Below the pieces are notes generated by a model that was not told the DNA's origin, searched no databases, and was given only the letters and a program-made list of their open reading frames with translations. Positions 9,541 through 18,529 of a DNA stretch of 64,000 bases are shown here, piece by piece; the stretch's first letter is position 1; the number at the start of each line of letters is the position of its first letter. The translations under genes were made by a program, and so were the position numbers. The DNA comes from Enterococcus termitis (GTDB lineage Bacteria > Bacillota > Bacilli > Lactobacillales > Enterococcaceae): assembly GCF_001730305.1 (NCBI RefSeq), contig NZ_MIJY01000001.1, positions 310,001-374,000 on the forward strand. The letters are read 5' to 3'.

Positions 9541-10227
9541 ATGATTGAAATGAAAGATGTAATGAAAAAATATTCGAATGGTACGACAGCTATCCGAAAT
9601 ATTTCAGTAGAAATAAAGCAAGGTGAATTCGTTTATGTAGTGGGACCTTCTGGTGCAGGTAAATCTACTTTTATCAAGTTGATGTATCGTGAAGAAAAAG
9701 CGACGAAGGGCCGCTTAAAAGTTGCTAGTCATGATTTAATGAAAATAAAAAATTCAGAAGTTCCTTACCTTAGAAGAGAAATCGGGATTGTCTTTCAGGA
9801 TTATAAATTATTGACGAAAAAAACAGTCTATGAAAATGTAGCATATGCGATGCAGGTTATTGGACGTAAGCCAAGAGATATCAAGAAACGAGTAATGGAA
9901 GTTCTTGATTTGGTAGGTCTAAAACATAAAGTTCGTGTTTTTCCAAGTGAATTATCAGGTGGAGAACAACAACGTGTATCAATTGCCCGAGCAATCGTAA
10001 ATACACCAAAAGTTCTAATTGCGGATGAACCAACAGGAAATCTGGATCCAGAAAATTCATGGGAAATCATGAAATTATTGGATCGGATCAATGCGCAAGG
10101 AACAACAGTTGTAATGGCAACACATAACAGCACAATTGTAAATACAATCCGTCATCGGGTAATCGCTATTGAAAATGGTCGTATTATTCGAGATCAAGCG
10201 GAAGGAGACTATGGTTACGATGATTAG
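9541..10227 (+). CDS. ftsE: FtsE, cell-division ABC ATPase
   Basis: 228 residues with Walker A GPSGAGKS at 35-42, Q-loop VFQDYKLL, signature LSGGEQQRVSIARA, Walker B LIADEPTGNLD and the H-loop ATHN. FtsE pairs with FtsX at the septum to activate peptidoglycan hydrolases such as PcsB/CwlO-type proteins. The start ATG at 9541 has GGAGAG upstream. The last 17 bp overlap ftsX. Confidence 0.97.
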   Translation: MIEMKDVMKKYSNGTTAIRNISVEIKQGEFVYVVGPSGAGKSTFIKLMYREEKATKGRLKVASHDLMKIKNSEVPYLRREIGIVFQDYKLLTKKTVYENVAYAMQVIGRKPRDIKKRVMEVLDLVGLKHKVRVFPSELSGGEQQRVSIARAIVNTPKVLIADEPTGNLDPENSWEIMKLLDRINAQGTTVVMATHNSTIVNTIRHRVIAIENGRIIRDQAEGDYGYDD

Positions 10228-11104
10228 AACGTTCTTTACTCACGTCCTGGAAAGTATAAAAAGTTTAAAACGTAATGGCTGGATGACAGTAGCTTCTGCC
10301 AGTGCCGTTACAATTACTTTAGTCCTTGTTGGGATTTTTATGGCAGTTATTTTTAATGCGACAAAATTAGCAAAAGATATCGAAGAAAACGTTACAGTAT
10401 CTGTGTTTGTTGACATTGGTACAACACCAGCAGAAATGCAAAAATTAGAAAAAGAATTAAATAAAATCGATAATGTTGAAACCATCTCTTATTCAAATAA
10501 GGACCAACAATTAAAAAAAATCCAGCAACAAATGGGTGAAGCATGGAACTTATTCGAAGGAGACAGTAATCCGTTATACGATGTATATTATGTAAGTGCC
10601 AAAGAACCATCAGATACGAAAAAGATCTCACAAAAAGCAGCAAAACTACCAAATGTATTTAAAGCAGATTATGGTGGTGTATCTTCTGACAAGATTTTCA
10701 ATATTGCTGGAAAAGTAAGAACTTGGGGCTTAGGAGCAGCTATTTTACTATTATTTGTGGCTGTATTCTTGATTTCAAACACGATTCGTATTACGATTCT
10801 TTCTCGTCAAAGAGAGATTCAAATCATGCGACTGGTTGGTGCTAAAAATGGTTACATTCGCTGGCCGTTCTTCATTGAAGGAGCCTGGATCGGCTTGATT
10901 GGTGCGATTATTCCAATCTTGCTGTTAACGTTTGGTTATCAACAATTTTATAATTTATTCAACCCTCAACTATTACGTTCAAATTATTCATTACTAAAAC
11001 CTGAATCATTTGTTTGGCAATTAGATCTATTGATGGTTGTCATTGGGATGACGATTGGATCATTAGGTTCGATTATTTCAATGAGACGATTCTTAAAAAT
11101 TTAA
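10211..11104 (+). CDS. ftsX: FtsX, cell-division ABC permease
   Basis: 297 residues from the ATG at 10211, which has AAGGAG 4 bases upstream. An earlier in-frame ATG at 10169 would give a 14-residue extension inside ftsE and is rejected. It has one transmembrane helix near residues 27-50, a large extracellular loop of about 120 residues, then three helices ending in a short RRFLKI tail, which is FtsX topology. The extracellular loop contacts hydrolase partners. It is co-translated with ftsE. Confidence 0.95.
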   Translation: MVTMIRTFFTHVLESIKSLKRNGWMTVASASAVTITLVLVGIFMAVIFNATKLAKDIEENVTVSVFVDIGTTPAEMQKLEKELNKIDNVETISYSNKDQQLKKIQQQMGEAWNLFEGDSNPLYDVYYVSAKEPSDTKKISQKAAKLPNVFKADYGGVSSDKIFNIAGKVRTWGLGAAILLLFVAVFLISNTIRITILSRQREIQIMRLVGAKNGYIRWPFFIEGAWIGLIGAIIPILLLTFGYQQFYNLFNPQLLRSNYSLLKPESFVWQLDLLMVVIGMTIGSLGSIISMRRFLKI

Positions 11105-11108
11105 ACCC

Positions 11109-11140
11109 AAAAAGCAGACAGTCTTTTGTCTGCTTTTTCT
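11109..11140 (+). terminator. Terminator after ftsX
   Basis: AAAAAGCAGACA pairs with TGTCTGCTTTTT around a short loop. Confidence 0.9.
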
Positions 11141-11209
11141 TTACTTATTTTCATAAGTTCGTTATGCTTTACAAGGGGGATCAATGAGTTAGTCGATTGG
11201 GGTGAATAG

Positions 11210-12658
11210 ATGAGATTTTTATACGAAAATTTATTTGTTATTATTTTTATTGCCAACATGCTTTTATCCTTGATTATTGTATTTCGAGAAAGAAAACAAA
11301 CGGCCCAAACATGGTCTTGGCTGTTAGTATTAATGTTTATTCCGGTAGTAGGATTTGTTCTGTATATATTTTTAGGTCGAGGAATTTCTAAAGATAAGAT
11401 ATTTGATATGAAAATGCAAGCTAAAATTGGGATGAATGCTGAAATAGAATCAGAAAAGCAATCGTTATTGAGAGGATTGTTTCCGCATCCAGCAACAGGA
11501 GAAGTCGATCCAAAGCAGTTGATTTATATGTTAACCGTTTTTGAAAGTTCACTATATACAACGAATAATGAACTTCGTCTTTATACAGATGGCAGAGAAA
11601 AATTTGATGGACTGATTGAAGATATTCAACAGGCGACCCATCATATTCATATGGAATACTATATTTACCGAGGAGATACATTAGGAAAAGAGCTTCGTCA
11701 AGAGCTAGTTAATGCAGTCAATAGAGGGGTTAAGGTCAGATTACTTCTGGATGCTTGGGGCTCAACTCAAGTAAACATGAAATTCTTTGAGGAGCTGCGT
11801 AATCTAGGTGGAGAAGTTGCGTTCTTTTTTCCATTATTTGTACCTTATTTAAATCCGCGGATCAATTATCGTAACCATCGAAAAATCGTTGTGATTGACG
11901 GTAAAATCGGTTATACAGGAGGATTCAATGTTGGGGATGAATACTTAGGAACTGTCAAAAAGTTTGGTTATTGGCGAGATAATCACTTGCGAATTCACGG
12001 AGATGCAGTGTATAGCTTGCAAAATCGTTTTTTGATGGACTGGAATTCTCAGCACAGAAAAGAATTGAGTTATGATCCAGCTTTTTTCCCGCCTATTTAC
12101 GCGGAAGGTAAGAAAGCTGTTCAAGTTGTAACCAGTGGTCCAGATTCAGAACATGAGCAAATCAAAATGACGTACTTGAAAATGATTTCAATTGCTAAAA
12201 AAGAAATTTTGATTCAGACGCCGTATTATATTCCGGATGCTTCGATTCATGAAGCGCTGAAATTGGCCTTATTATCTGGTGTAAAGGTTCGTATTCAGAT
12301 TCCGAATAAACCGGATCATATGTTAGTCTATTGGGCAACATACTCGTTTTCTGCTGAATTATTGGAATATGGTGCAATCATTGAAACCTATGAGCATGGA
12401 TTCATCCATGCCAAAACAATGATCATTGATGGCGGTATTGTTTCTGTGGGATCAGCTAATATCGATGTGCGCTCTTTCCGGTTAGATTTTGAAGTAAACA
12501 CAATTATTTATGATCAAACATTTTCAGAAGAAGTAAGAACCGCATTTTATGAAGACTCCAAAGTATCAGAGCTTTTAACAGAAGAAAAATATCGCAATCG
12601 TGGTGTGATTATTAAACTCAAAGAAGGATTAGCACGTTTGATTTCGCCACTCCTGTAA
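11210..12658 (+). CDS. cls: Cardiolipin synthase (phospholipase D family)
   Basis: 482 residues, the normal length. Two N-terminal transmembrane helices (about 5-25 and 38-58) precede two PLD catalytic motifs: NHRKIVVIDG near 220-229 and HAKTMIIDGG near 399-408, each with the HxK(x)4D triad. It condenses two phosphatidylglycerols to cardiolipin at the membrane. In enterococci Cls is linked to daptomycin tolerance, and the liaXYZ operon of the same stress response lies 12 kb away. GGGGTGA precedes the start, and a strong terminator follows. Confidence 0.95.
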   Translation: MRFLYENLFVIIFIANMLLSLIIVFRERKQTAQTWSWLLVLMFIPVVGFVLYIFLGRGISKDKIFDMKMQAKIGMNAEIESEKQSLLRGLFPHPATGEVDPKQLIYMLTVFESSLYTTNNELRLYTDGREKFDGLIEDIQQATHHIHMEYYIYRGDTLGKELRQELVNAVNRGVKVRLLLDAWGSTQVNMKFFEELRNLGGEVAFFFPLFVPYLNPRINYRNHRKIVVIDGKIGYTGGFNVGDEYLGTVKKFGYWRDNHLRIHGDAVYSLQNRFLMDWNSQHRKELSYDPAFFPPIYAEGKKAVQVVTSGPDSEHEQIKMTYLKMISIAKKEILIQTPYYIPDASIHEALKLALLSGVKVRIQIPNKPDHMLVYWATYSFSAELLEYGAIIETYEHGFIHAKTMIIDGGIVSVGSANIDVRSFRLDFEVNTIIYDQTFSEEVRTAFYEDSKVSELLTEEKYRNRGVIIKLKEGLARLISPLL

Positions 12659-12668
12659 AAAAGCGATT

Positions 12669-12706
12669 AACTCGAAAAAACAAGTCTGTTTTTTCGAGTT
12701 TTTTTC
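12669..12706 (+). terminator. Terminator after cls
   Basis: AACTCGAAAAAACA pairs with TGTTTTTTCGAGTT, followed by a T run. Confidence 0.92.
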
Positions 12707-12822
12707 GTATGTAGTGTTATTTAATTTTGAAAAATGCCTAATTTGAAAACTTATAATTTTCAACTTAAAAAGTTAATGTTAAAATAAATTGATTGAATTG
12801 AGTTTGGAGGATTGTAAGGTAA

Positions 12823-13677
12823 ATGAAAAAGAAAATGCTATTATTTTTTAGTTTAATTGGATTACTAACATTGTCGGGTTGTGCTAAATGGATCGATCGT
12901 GGAGAATCGATCACAGCAGTTGGCTCATCAGCACTGCAGCCTTTAGTAGAGACGGCAGCTGAAGAATATCAAAGTCAAAACCCCGGACGTTTTATTAATG
13001 TGCAGGGTGGCGGTAGTGGTACTGGTTTGAGCCAAGTTCAGTCTGGAGCGGTTGACATTGGAAACTCTGATTTATTTGCAGAAGAAAAAAATGGGATTGA
13101 TGCTGCGAAATTAACAGATCATAAAGTAGCAGTTGTAGGAATTACACCGATCGTGAACAAAAATGTTGGCGTATCCGATATCTCATTAGAGAATCTTAGA
13201 AAAATCTTTTTAGGCGAAATCAAAAACTGGAAAGAGCTTGGAGGAAAAGATATTCCAATCGTTATGCTTAATCGTGCAGCGGGAAGTGGTACAAGAGCGA
13301 CTTTTGAAAAATGGGTATTAGACGGTAAAACTGCGATTCAGGCACAGGAACAAGATTCAAGCGGGATGGTTCGTTCAATCGTAGCAGATACACCAGGAGC
13401 AATCAGCTATACTGCTTTTTCATATGTCAACGATGAAGTAAACACATTGAGTATCGATGGTGTAAAGCCCACTGATGAGAATGTTACAACAAATAAATGG
13501 ATCATTTGGTCTTATGAACATATGTATACTTTGGGAAAACCTAAGCAACTGACAGAAGAATTTTTAGCTTTTATGCTATCGGATGACGTACAGGAAAAAA
13601 TCATTGGACAATTAGGTTATATTCCAGTTTCTAAGATGGAAGTTGAGCGTGATTGGCAAGGAAATCTGATCAAATAA
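12823..13677 (+). CDS. pstS: PstS, phosphate-binding lipoprotein
   Basis: 284 residues. A lipoprotein signal peptide with lipobox LSGC places the lipid-modified Cys at residue 20. The mature protein has the PBP-like phosphate fold with [23 protein letters not shown] and the RAAGSGTR phosphate loop. It captures phosphate outside the cell for the PstCAB transporter encoded just downstream. A 447-base gap with a candidate PhoP box separates it from pstC. Upstream of it, TTGAAAA (12743-12749) and TTTTCAA (12757-12763) form an inverted repeat that might be part of its control region. Confidence 0.95.
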   Translation: MKKKMLLFFSLIGLLTLSGCAKWIDRGESITAVGSSALQPLVETAAEEYQSQNPGRFINVQGGGSGTGLSQVQSGAVDIGNSDLFAEEKNGIDAAKLTDHKVAVVGITPIVNKNVGVSDISLENLRKIFLGEIKNWKELGGKDIPIVMLNRAAGSGTRATFEKWVLDGKTAIQAQEQDSSGMVRSIVADTPGAISYTAFSYVNDEVNTLSIDGVKPTDENVTTNKWIIWSYEHMYTLGKPKQLTEEFLAFMLSDDVQEKIIGQLGYIPVSKMEVERDWQGNLIK

Positions 13678-13683
13678 AGTGCC

Positions 13684-13720
13684 TTTACACAAAATTTACA
13701 AACTTAACATAAGATTTACA
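13684..13720 (+). promoter_or_regulatory. Candidate PhoP box (TTTACA direct repeats)
   Basis: Four hexamers in direct orientation: TTTACA at 13684 and 13695 (11 bp apart), TTAACA at 13704, TTTACA at 13715 (11 bp apart). This is the TT(A/T)ACA repeat, one helical turn apart, bound by PhoP in Bacillus-type phosphate regulons. It sits right after the pstS stop and before the pstC-phoU genes. Confidence 0.7.
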
Positions 13721-13931
13721 TGTTATTAAACACAAATTGATGTTGAAAAGATACACTTATTTTGTTACGCAACGTATCTGGCAAACAACGGGGAGTAGCT
13801 CCCTTGAAATAATTTGATCATGGGAACATGCAGTGCTCTTATTTTCAGTAGAAACCAAACAAGCCAGTTTAGGCTGAGAAACATGCCAAGAAATACAACG
13901 AAGTGATGAGTTGCTATTGATTGGTACAAGG

Positions 13932-14106
13932 TGACTGAAAGGAACGGTACTTCCGTTTGGTCCGATAGCTGATGTTGATCATTGATTTTATCTAGCTTCA
14001 CAAGCTAGTTCTTTGGGAAAAAGATAAAAATTGAATGAGGCAAAAAACACCTCAATCATTTTTTCCTAATTTCCAGTCAGAGCAGGACGAGCCTGTTCAG
14101 TTTTCA
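13932..14106 (+). repeat. Palindromic leader element upstream of pstC
   Basis: The 13678-14124 gap holds no convincing gene. Its 3' part has the repeat seen also before lgt, gpsA and nfo. It starts with TGACTGAAAGGAACG (13932-13946, identical at 42725) and GTTGATCATTGA (13974-13985, also at 42798). A long stem follows, with 14016-14040 pairing with 14050-14074 (GATAAAAATTGAATGAGG against CCTCAATCATTTTTTCC), then CAGAGC and AGCCTG. It ends immediately before the AAGGAGG site of pstC, so it is part of the mRNA leader. Confidence 0.65.
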
Positions 14107-14124
14107 ATTTAAGGAGGAATTTTT

Positions 14125-15045
14125 TTGGAAGATGTGCAGAAAACATTGTTGACAAAATCGAAGCGGGCCAAGATGGAGCAGCGTGGGAAATTTATTAGTT
14201 TCCTTTGTATTGCTTTGATTGTTTTGGTTGTTTTATCGATCTTTTATTTTGTTGCAAGTAAAGGGTTGGCAACTTTTTTTACAAATAAAATCAGTGTGAC
14301 AGACTTCCTGTTTGGGAAAGAATGGAATCCCAGTGAGACCGGTACGAATGGCAAACCAATGGTAGGTGCGTTACCAATGATCACAGGATCATTTATCGTA
14401 ACCTTCATGTCTGCGATTATTGCAACACCTTTTGCGATTGGCGCAGCCGTTTTTATGACAGAAATCTCACCTAAAAAAGGATCAAAAATTTTGCAGCCGG
14501 TGATTGAATTACTGGTTGGAATTCCTTCAGTTGTATATGGATTTATCGGTTTATCCGTAATCGTACCGTTTATTCGTTCAATTTTCGGTGGTACTGGGTT
14601 TGGTATTTTAGCTGGGACGTTTGTACTCTTTGTTATGATTTTACCAACTGTAACGACAATGACAGTCGATGCACTGAAATCTGTTCCTCGTCATTATCGG
14701 GAAGCTTCTTTAGCGCTTGGTGCGACCCGCTGGCAAACGATTTATAAAGTAGTTTTACGAGCAGCTGTACCGGGGATTTTAACAGCCGTTGTCTTTGGTA
14801 TGGCTCGTGCCTTTGGTGAAGCCCTAGCTATTCAAATGGTTATCGGGAATGCTGCGATCATGCCGTCCAGCTTAACGACACCAGCATCCACACTGACTAG
14901 TATTTTAACGATGGGAATAGGAAATACGATCATGGGTACAGTAGAAAATAATGTACTTTGGTCACTTGCGCTGATCTTATTATTAATGTCTTTATTCTTC
15001 AATATTATTATTCGGATCATCGGTAGGAAAGGAGCCTTGAAATAA
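14125..15045 (+). CDS. pstC: PstC, phosphate ABC transporter permease
   Basis: 306 residues from a TTG start at 14125, chosen because AAGGAGG at 14111-14117 is 7 bases upstream. One long N-terminal helix (about 22-45), an extracellular stretch, then five membrane helices. The permease EAA-type loop is EASLALGATRWQT. With PstA it forms the membrane channel for phosphate. It abuts pstA by one base (TAATG), so they are co-translated. Confidence 0.95.
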   Translation: MEDVQKTLLTKSKRAKMEQRGKFISFLCIALIVLVVLSIFYFVASKGLATFFTNKISVTDFLFGKEWNPSETGTNGKPMVGALPMITGSFIVTFMSAIIATPFAIGAAVFMTEISPKKGSKILQPVIELLVGIPSVVYGFIGLSVIVPFIRSIFGGTGFGILAGTFVLFVMILPTVTTMTVDALKSVPRHYREASLALGATRWQTIYKVVLRAAVPGILTAVVFGMARAFGEALAIQMVIGNAAIMPSSLTTPASTLTSILTMGIGNTIMGTVENNVLWSLALILLLMSLFFNIIIRIIGRKGALK

Positions 15046-15929
15046 TGAACGCAAAAAAAGCAGATAAAGTTGCAACAGGTGTCCTGTATGTTATTTCAGG
15101 GATCATCGTATTGATCTTGGCAGCGTTGTTGCTATATATTTTAGTCAGAGGGATTCCTCATATTTCTTGGGACTTTTTGACAAAACCATCTAAGGCCTAT
15201 CAAGCAGGCGGCGGTATTGGTATTCAGCTCTTCAACTCATTGTATTTATTGTTGATCACGATGTTGATCAGCTTTCCGATTTCTTTAGGAGCAGGGATTT
15301 ATTTATCTGAATATGCCAAGAAAAATTGGCTGACTGATGTGATTCGTACATCGATTGAAATCTTAAGCTCATTGCCTTCTGTTGTCGTTGGTTTATTCGG
15401 CTTCTTGATCTTTGTTGTGCAAATGGGGTATGGGTTTTCTATCATCTCTGGCGCATTGGCGTTGACCTTCTTTAACTTGCCATTATTAACTAGAAATGTA
15501 GAAGAATCTTTAAAAGCTGTGCACTATACCCAACGTGAAGCAGGATTGTCGCTAGGTTTATCAAGATGGGAAACCGTTACGAAAGTGGTGGTTCCAGAAG
15601 CTTTGCCCGGCATTTTAACTGGTGTGATATTAAGCTCTGGGAGAATCTTCGGTGAGGCGGCAGCGTTGATCTATACAGCTGGACAAAGTGCTCCAGCGTT
15701 AGATTTTACCAACTGGAACCCATTGAGCGTATCCAGTCCGATCAGTATTTTCCGTCAAGCTGAAACCTTAGCTGTTCATATTTGGAAAATCAATACAGAA
15801 GGCACGATGCCGGATGGTGCGGCTGTTTCTGCTGGAGCATCAGCAGTTCTGATCTTAGTCGTTTTACTGTTTAACTTCGGTGCACGCTTTATCGGAAACA
15901 GATTGTATAAGAAAATGACATCAGCCTAA
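15045..15929 (+). CDS. pstA: PstA, phosphate ABC transporter permease
   Basis: 294 residues, six predicted membrane helices, and the ABC-permease loop REAGLSLGLSRWETVTK at about 165-181. Partner of PstC. Its ATG overlaps the pstC stop codon by one base, and pstB follows after 16 bases. Confidence 0.95.
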   Translation: MNAKKADKVATGVLYVISGIIVLILAALLLYILVRGIPHISWDFLTKPSKAYQAGGGIGIQLFNSLYLLLITMLISFPISLGAGIYLSEYAKKNWLTDVIRTSIEILSSLPSVVVGLFGFLIFVVQMGYGFSIISGALALTFFNLPLLTRNVEESLKAVHYTQREAGLSLGLSRWETVTKVVVPEALPGILTGVILSSGRIFGEAAALIYTAGQSAPALDFTNWNPLSVSSPISIFRQAETLAVHIWKINTEGTMPDGAAVSAGASAVLILVVLLFNFGARFIGNRLYKKMTSA

Positions 15930-15945
15930 TGTTAGGGGAATCAGA

Positions 15946-16746
15946 ATGAAAGAATATAATTTGAATGATACAAATATCATAAAAGTGCCGGAACCTGTCG
16001 CGTTGCATACCGATGACCTACATGTTTGGTATGGAGATAACGAAGCGATAAAAGGCGTTGATCTGGCTTTTGAAAAAAATAAAATCACAGCGCTCATTGG
16101 ACCATCTGGTTGTGGAAAATCTACGTATCTCCGCTCGCTGAACCGTATGAACGATGGGATCGCGAATACTAAAGTTACGGGAAATATCATGTATAAAGGC
16201 GTAAACGTCAACACAAAAGAAGTTGATGTTTATGAAATGCGTAAACGAATCGGTATGGTTTTTCAACGCCCTAATCCATTTAGTAAATCGATCTATGAAA
16301 ACATCACTTTTGCTCTAAAACAGCATGGTGAAAAAGATAAGAAAAAACTAGACGAAATTGTCGAAACTAGCTTAAAACAAGCCGCTTTATGGGATCAAGT
16401 GAAAGACAACCTTGGGAAAAGCGCATTAGCTTTATCAGGTGGTCAGCAACAACGCTTATGTATTGCCAGAGCGATTGCTATGAAGCCGGATATCTTACTT
16501 TTAGATGAACCAGCGAGTGCTTTAGATCCGATTTCTACAGGTAAAGTAGAGGAAACATTAGTCAATCTGAAGGATGATTATACGATTATTATCGTAACAC
16601 ATAACATGCAGCAAGCTGCTCGTATCAGTGATTACACTGCCTTCTTCTATTTAGGTAAAGTAATCGAGTACGATGAAACAAGAAAAATCTTTACACGACC
16701 AAAAATTCAAGCAACAGAAGACTACGTTTCTGGACATTTTGGTTAG
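15946..16746 (+). CDS. pstB: PstB, phosphate ABC ATPase, first copy
   Basis: 266 residues. Walker [11 protein letters not shown]-loop VFQRPNPF, signature [14 protein letters not shown], Walker [12 protein letters not shown], and H-loop THNM. It powers PstCA. A second pstB follows 10 bases later, and the tandem pair is normal in lactic acid bacteria. This copy has an extra N-terminal segment of about 20 residues and PAS rather than PTS after the Walker B Glu. Confidence 0.95.
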   Translation: MKEYNLNDTNIIKVPEPVALHTDDLHVWYGDNEAIKGVDLAFEKNKITALIGPSGCGKSTYLRSLNRMNDGIANTKVTGNIMYKGVNVNTKEVDVYEMRKRIGMVFQRPNPFSKSIYENITFALKQHGEKDKKKLDEIVETSLKQAALWDQVKDNLGKSALALSGGQQQRLCIARAIAMKPDILLLDEPASALDPISTGKVEETLVNLKDDYTIIIVTHNMQQAARISDYTAFFYLGKVIEYDETRKIFTRPKIQATEDYVSGHFG

Positions 16747-16756
16747 GAGGAGCAAG

Positions 16757-17515
16757 ATGACAAAAGAGATCATTTCATCAAAAGATTTGCATTTATATTA
16801 TGGGAAAAAAGAAGCGCTCAAAGGGATTGATTTAAGTATCAATCAAGGAGAAATAACAGCAATGATCGGACCTTCCGGTTGTGGGAAATCGACCTATCTT
16901 CGTTCATTGAATCGAATGAACGATTTAATTCCTGGCGTAACGATCACTGGTAGCGTAGTCTATAAAGGCAAAGATATCTATGGCCCTAAGACAGATACTG
17001 TTGATTTACGTAAAGAAATCGGTATGGTTTTTCAACAACCTAATCCATTTCCATTTTCAGTTTACGAAAATGTTATTTACGGGTTACGTTTAAAAGGTGA
17101 AAAAGACAAACAGGTGCTGGATGAAGCGGTAGAAACAAGTCTAAAAGCTGCAGCGGTCTGGGATGACGTTAAAGACAAACTGCATAAAAGTGCTCTATCA
17201 TTATCAGGAGGTCAGCAACAGCGCGTGTGTATTGCTCGTGTCTTAGCCGTAGATCCTGAAATCATTCTACTCGATGAACCTACGAGTGCATTGGATCCAG
17301 TCTCAAGTGGTAAGATCGAAAACATGTTATTGACCCTAAAAGAAAAATACACAATGATCATGGTGACACATAACATGTCTCAAGCTTCTCGAATTTCTGA
17401 CAAAACCGCTTTCTTTTTACAAGGCGAATTGATAGAATTTAATGATACAAAGAAAATATTCTTAAATCCAAAAGAACAACAAACAGAAGATTATATTTCT
17501 GGAAAATTTGGATAA
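16757..17515 (+). CDS. pstB2: PstB, phosphate ABC ATPase, second copy
   Basis: 252 residues from the ATG at 16757 with AGGAGG upstream. A longer in-frame reading from 16673 lies inside the previous pstB and is rejected. Walker [11 protein letters not shown]-loop VFQQPNPF, signature [14 protein letters not shown], Walker [12 protein letters not shown]. It is clearly a paralogue of the preceding gene. The two may form a heterodimer or act under different conditions. Confidence 0.95.
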   Translation: MTKEIISSKDLHLYYGKKEALKGIDLSINQGEITAMIGPSGCGKSTYLRSLNRMNDLIPGVTITGSVVYKGKDIYGPKTDTVDLRKEIGMVFQQPNPFPFSVYENVIYGLRLKGEKDKQVLDEAVETSLKAAAVWDDVKDKLHKSALSLSGGQQQRVCIARVLAVDPEIILLDEPTSALDPVSSGKIENMLLTLKEKYTMIMVTHNMSQASRISDKTAFFLQGELIEFNDTKKIFLNPKEQQTEDYISGKFG

Positions 17516-17534
17516 ACCAAAAGGAGGAAAGCAC

Positions 17535-18206
17535 ATGTTGCGTAGTCAATTTGAAGAAGAACTATTAAACTTGCATAATCAATTTTATGAAATGGGTATG
17601 ATGGTTAGTAATGTTGTACATAAATCGGTACGAGCGTACATCAACCATGATAAAAAAATAGCTAACGAAGTCATCGATTATGATGTGGAAATCAATGATA
17701 TGGAAGTCAAACTTGAAAAGAAAAGTTTCGAGATGATTGCCTTACAACAGCCAGTAACAACTGATTTAAGAATGATCATCACAGTAATGAAAGCAAGTTC
17801 TGACCTTGAAAGAATGGCAGACCATGCCGTATCGATCGCTAAATCAACGATCCGCCTGAAAGGTGAAACACGAATTCCAGAAATCGAAAAAGAAATTTCC
17901 GACATGTCTGATTATGTGAAAAAAATGGTTGATAACGTATTGATTGCTTATGTTAAAACAGACCAAAAAGATGCTCGCATGATTGCGAAAATGGATACTC
18001 GAGTGAATGAATATTTTGATAGTATTTACAGACACTCAATCAAAGCAATGCAGGCGAATCCTGAAACAGTAATCAGTGGAACGGATTATTTGCACGTCGC
18101 TACTTATTTGGAACGTATCGGTGATTATGTGACAAATATTTGTGAGTGGATCGTATACTTGGCAACTGGAAAAATCACGGAACTAAACAGCAATCACGAT
18201 GAATAA
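17535..18206 (+). CDS. phoU: PhoU, phosphate signalling protein
   Basis: 223 residues from the ATG at 17535 (AAGGAGGAAA upstream). Two tandem three-helix PhoU repeats with the metal-binding signatures ERMADHAVSIAK (first) and ERIGDYVTNICEW (second). PhoU restrains the sensor kinase and the Pst transporter when phosphate is plentiful. Last gene of the pst operon. Confidence 0.95.
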   Translation: MLRSQFEEELLNLHNQFYEMGMMVSNVVHKSVRAYINHDKKIANEVIDYDVEINDMEVKLEKKSFEMIALQQPVTTDLRMIITVMKASSDLERMADHAVSIAKSTIRLKGETRIPEIEKEISDMSDYVKKMVDNVLIAYVKTDQKDARMIAKMDTRVNEYFDSIYRHSIKAMQANPETVISGTDYLHVATYLERIGDYVTNICEWIVYLATGKITELNSNHDE

Positions 18207-18274
18207 ACCGCAGTGCTAATTTAAACGACTAAAGTCTGAAACAAGAATGTTTCGTTCTTAGAAAAAAAAATATG

Positions 18275-18323
18275 TTGATCAACTGCCAGGTATTTTCAGT
18301 ATTTAGCAAATTGAGTTGATCAA
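18275..18323 (+). repeat. Inverted repeat downstream of phoU
   Basis: TTGATCAACT (18275-18284) is an exact inverted repeat of AGTTGATCAA (18314-18323), with a 29-base loop. It is not followed directly by a T run, but TGACTGCTTTTTT comes shortly after. Possibly a 3' mRNA structure. Confidence 0.6.
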
Positions 18324-18360
18324 AGGAATGACTGCTTTTTTGTGTCATTTACGAAAGAAA

Positions 18361-18414
18361 AAGAGTACGTCTCAAGACCAAGTAATACGTTTTGAGACGT
18401 ACTCTTTTTTTAAA
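18361..18414 (+). terminator. Terminator of the pst operon
   Basis: AAGAGTACGTCTCAA pairs with TTGAGACGTACTCTT, followed by seven T. The other strand also has a T-rich tail, but no convergent gene uses it. Confidence 0.9.
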
Positions 18415-18445
18415 AATAATTTATGAACAAAATTTCAAAAGGGTG

Positions 18446-18500
18446 TTTACATTTGTTCTTACATTGTGTATGATACAACTATATTGGAAAGCGCTAACCA
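18446..18500 (+). promoter_or_regulatory. Promoter and cre-like operator of the sugar-phosphate antiporter
   Basis: TTTACA (18446-18451), 17-bp spacer, TATGAT (18469-18474). Just downstream, TGGAAAGCGCTAACCA (18485-18500) is a near-palindrome centred on AGCGCT. It resembles a cre or another LacI-family operator, with two departures from the strict cre consensus. Confidence 0.6.
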
Positions 18501-18529
18501 TTATAATCAAATTTTTGGGGTGAGATAAT

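Noticed and set aside
13765-14001. 78-codon antisense frame in the pstC leader
   Set aside because: Coincides with the palindromic repeat region, no ribosome site, no similarity recognised.
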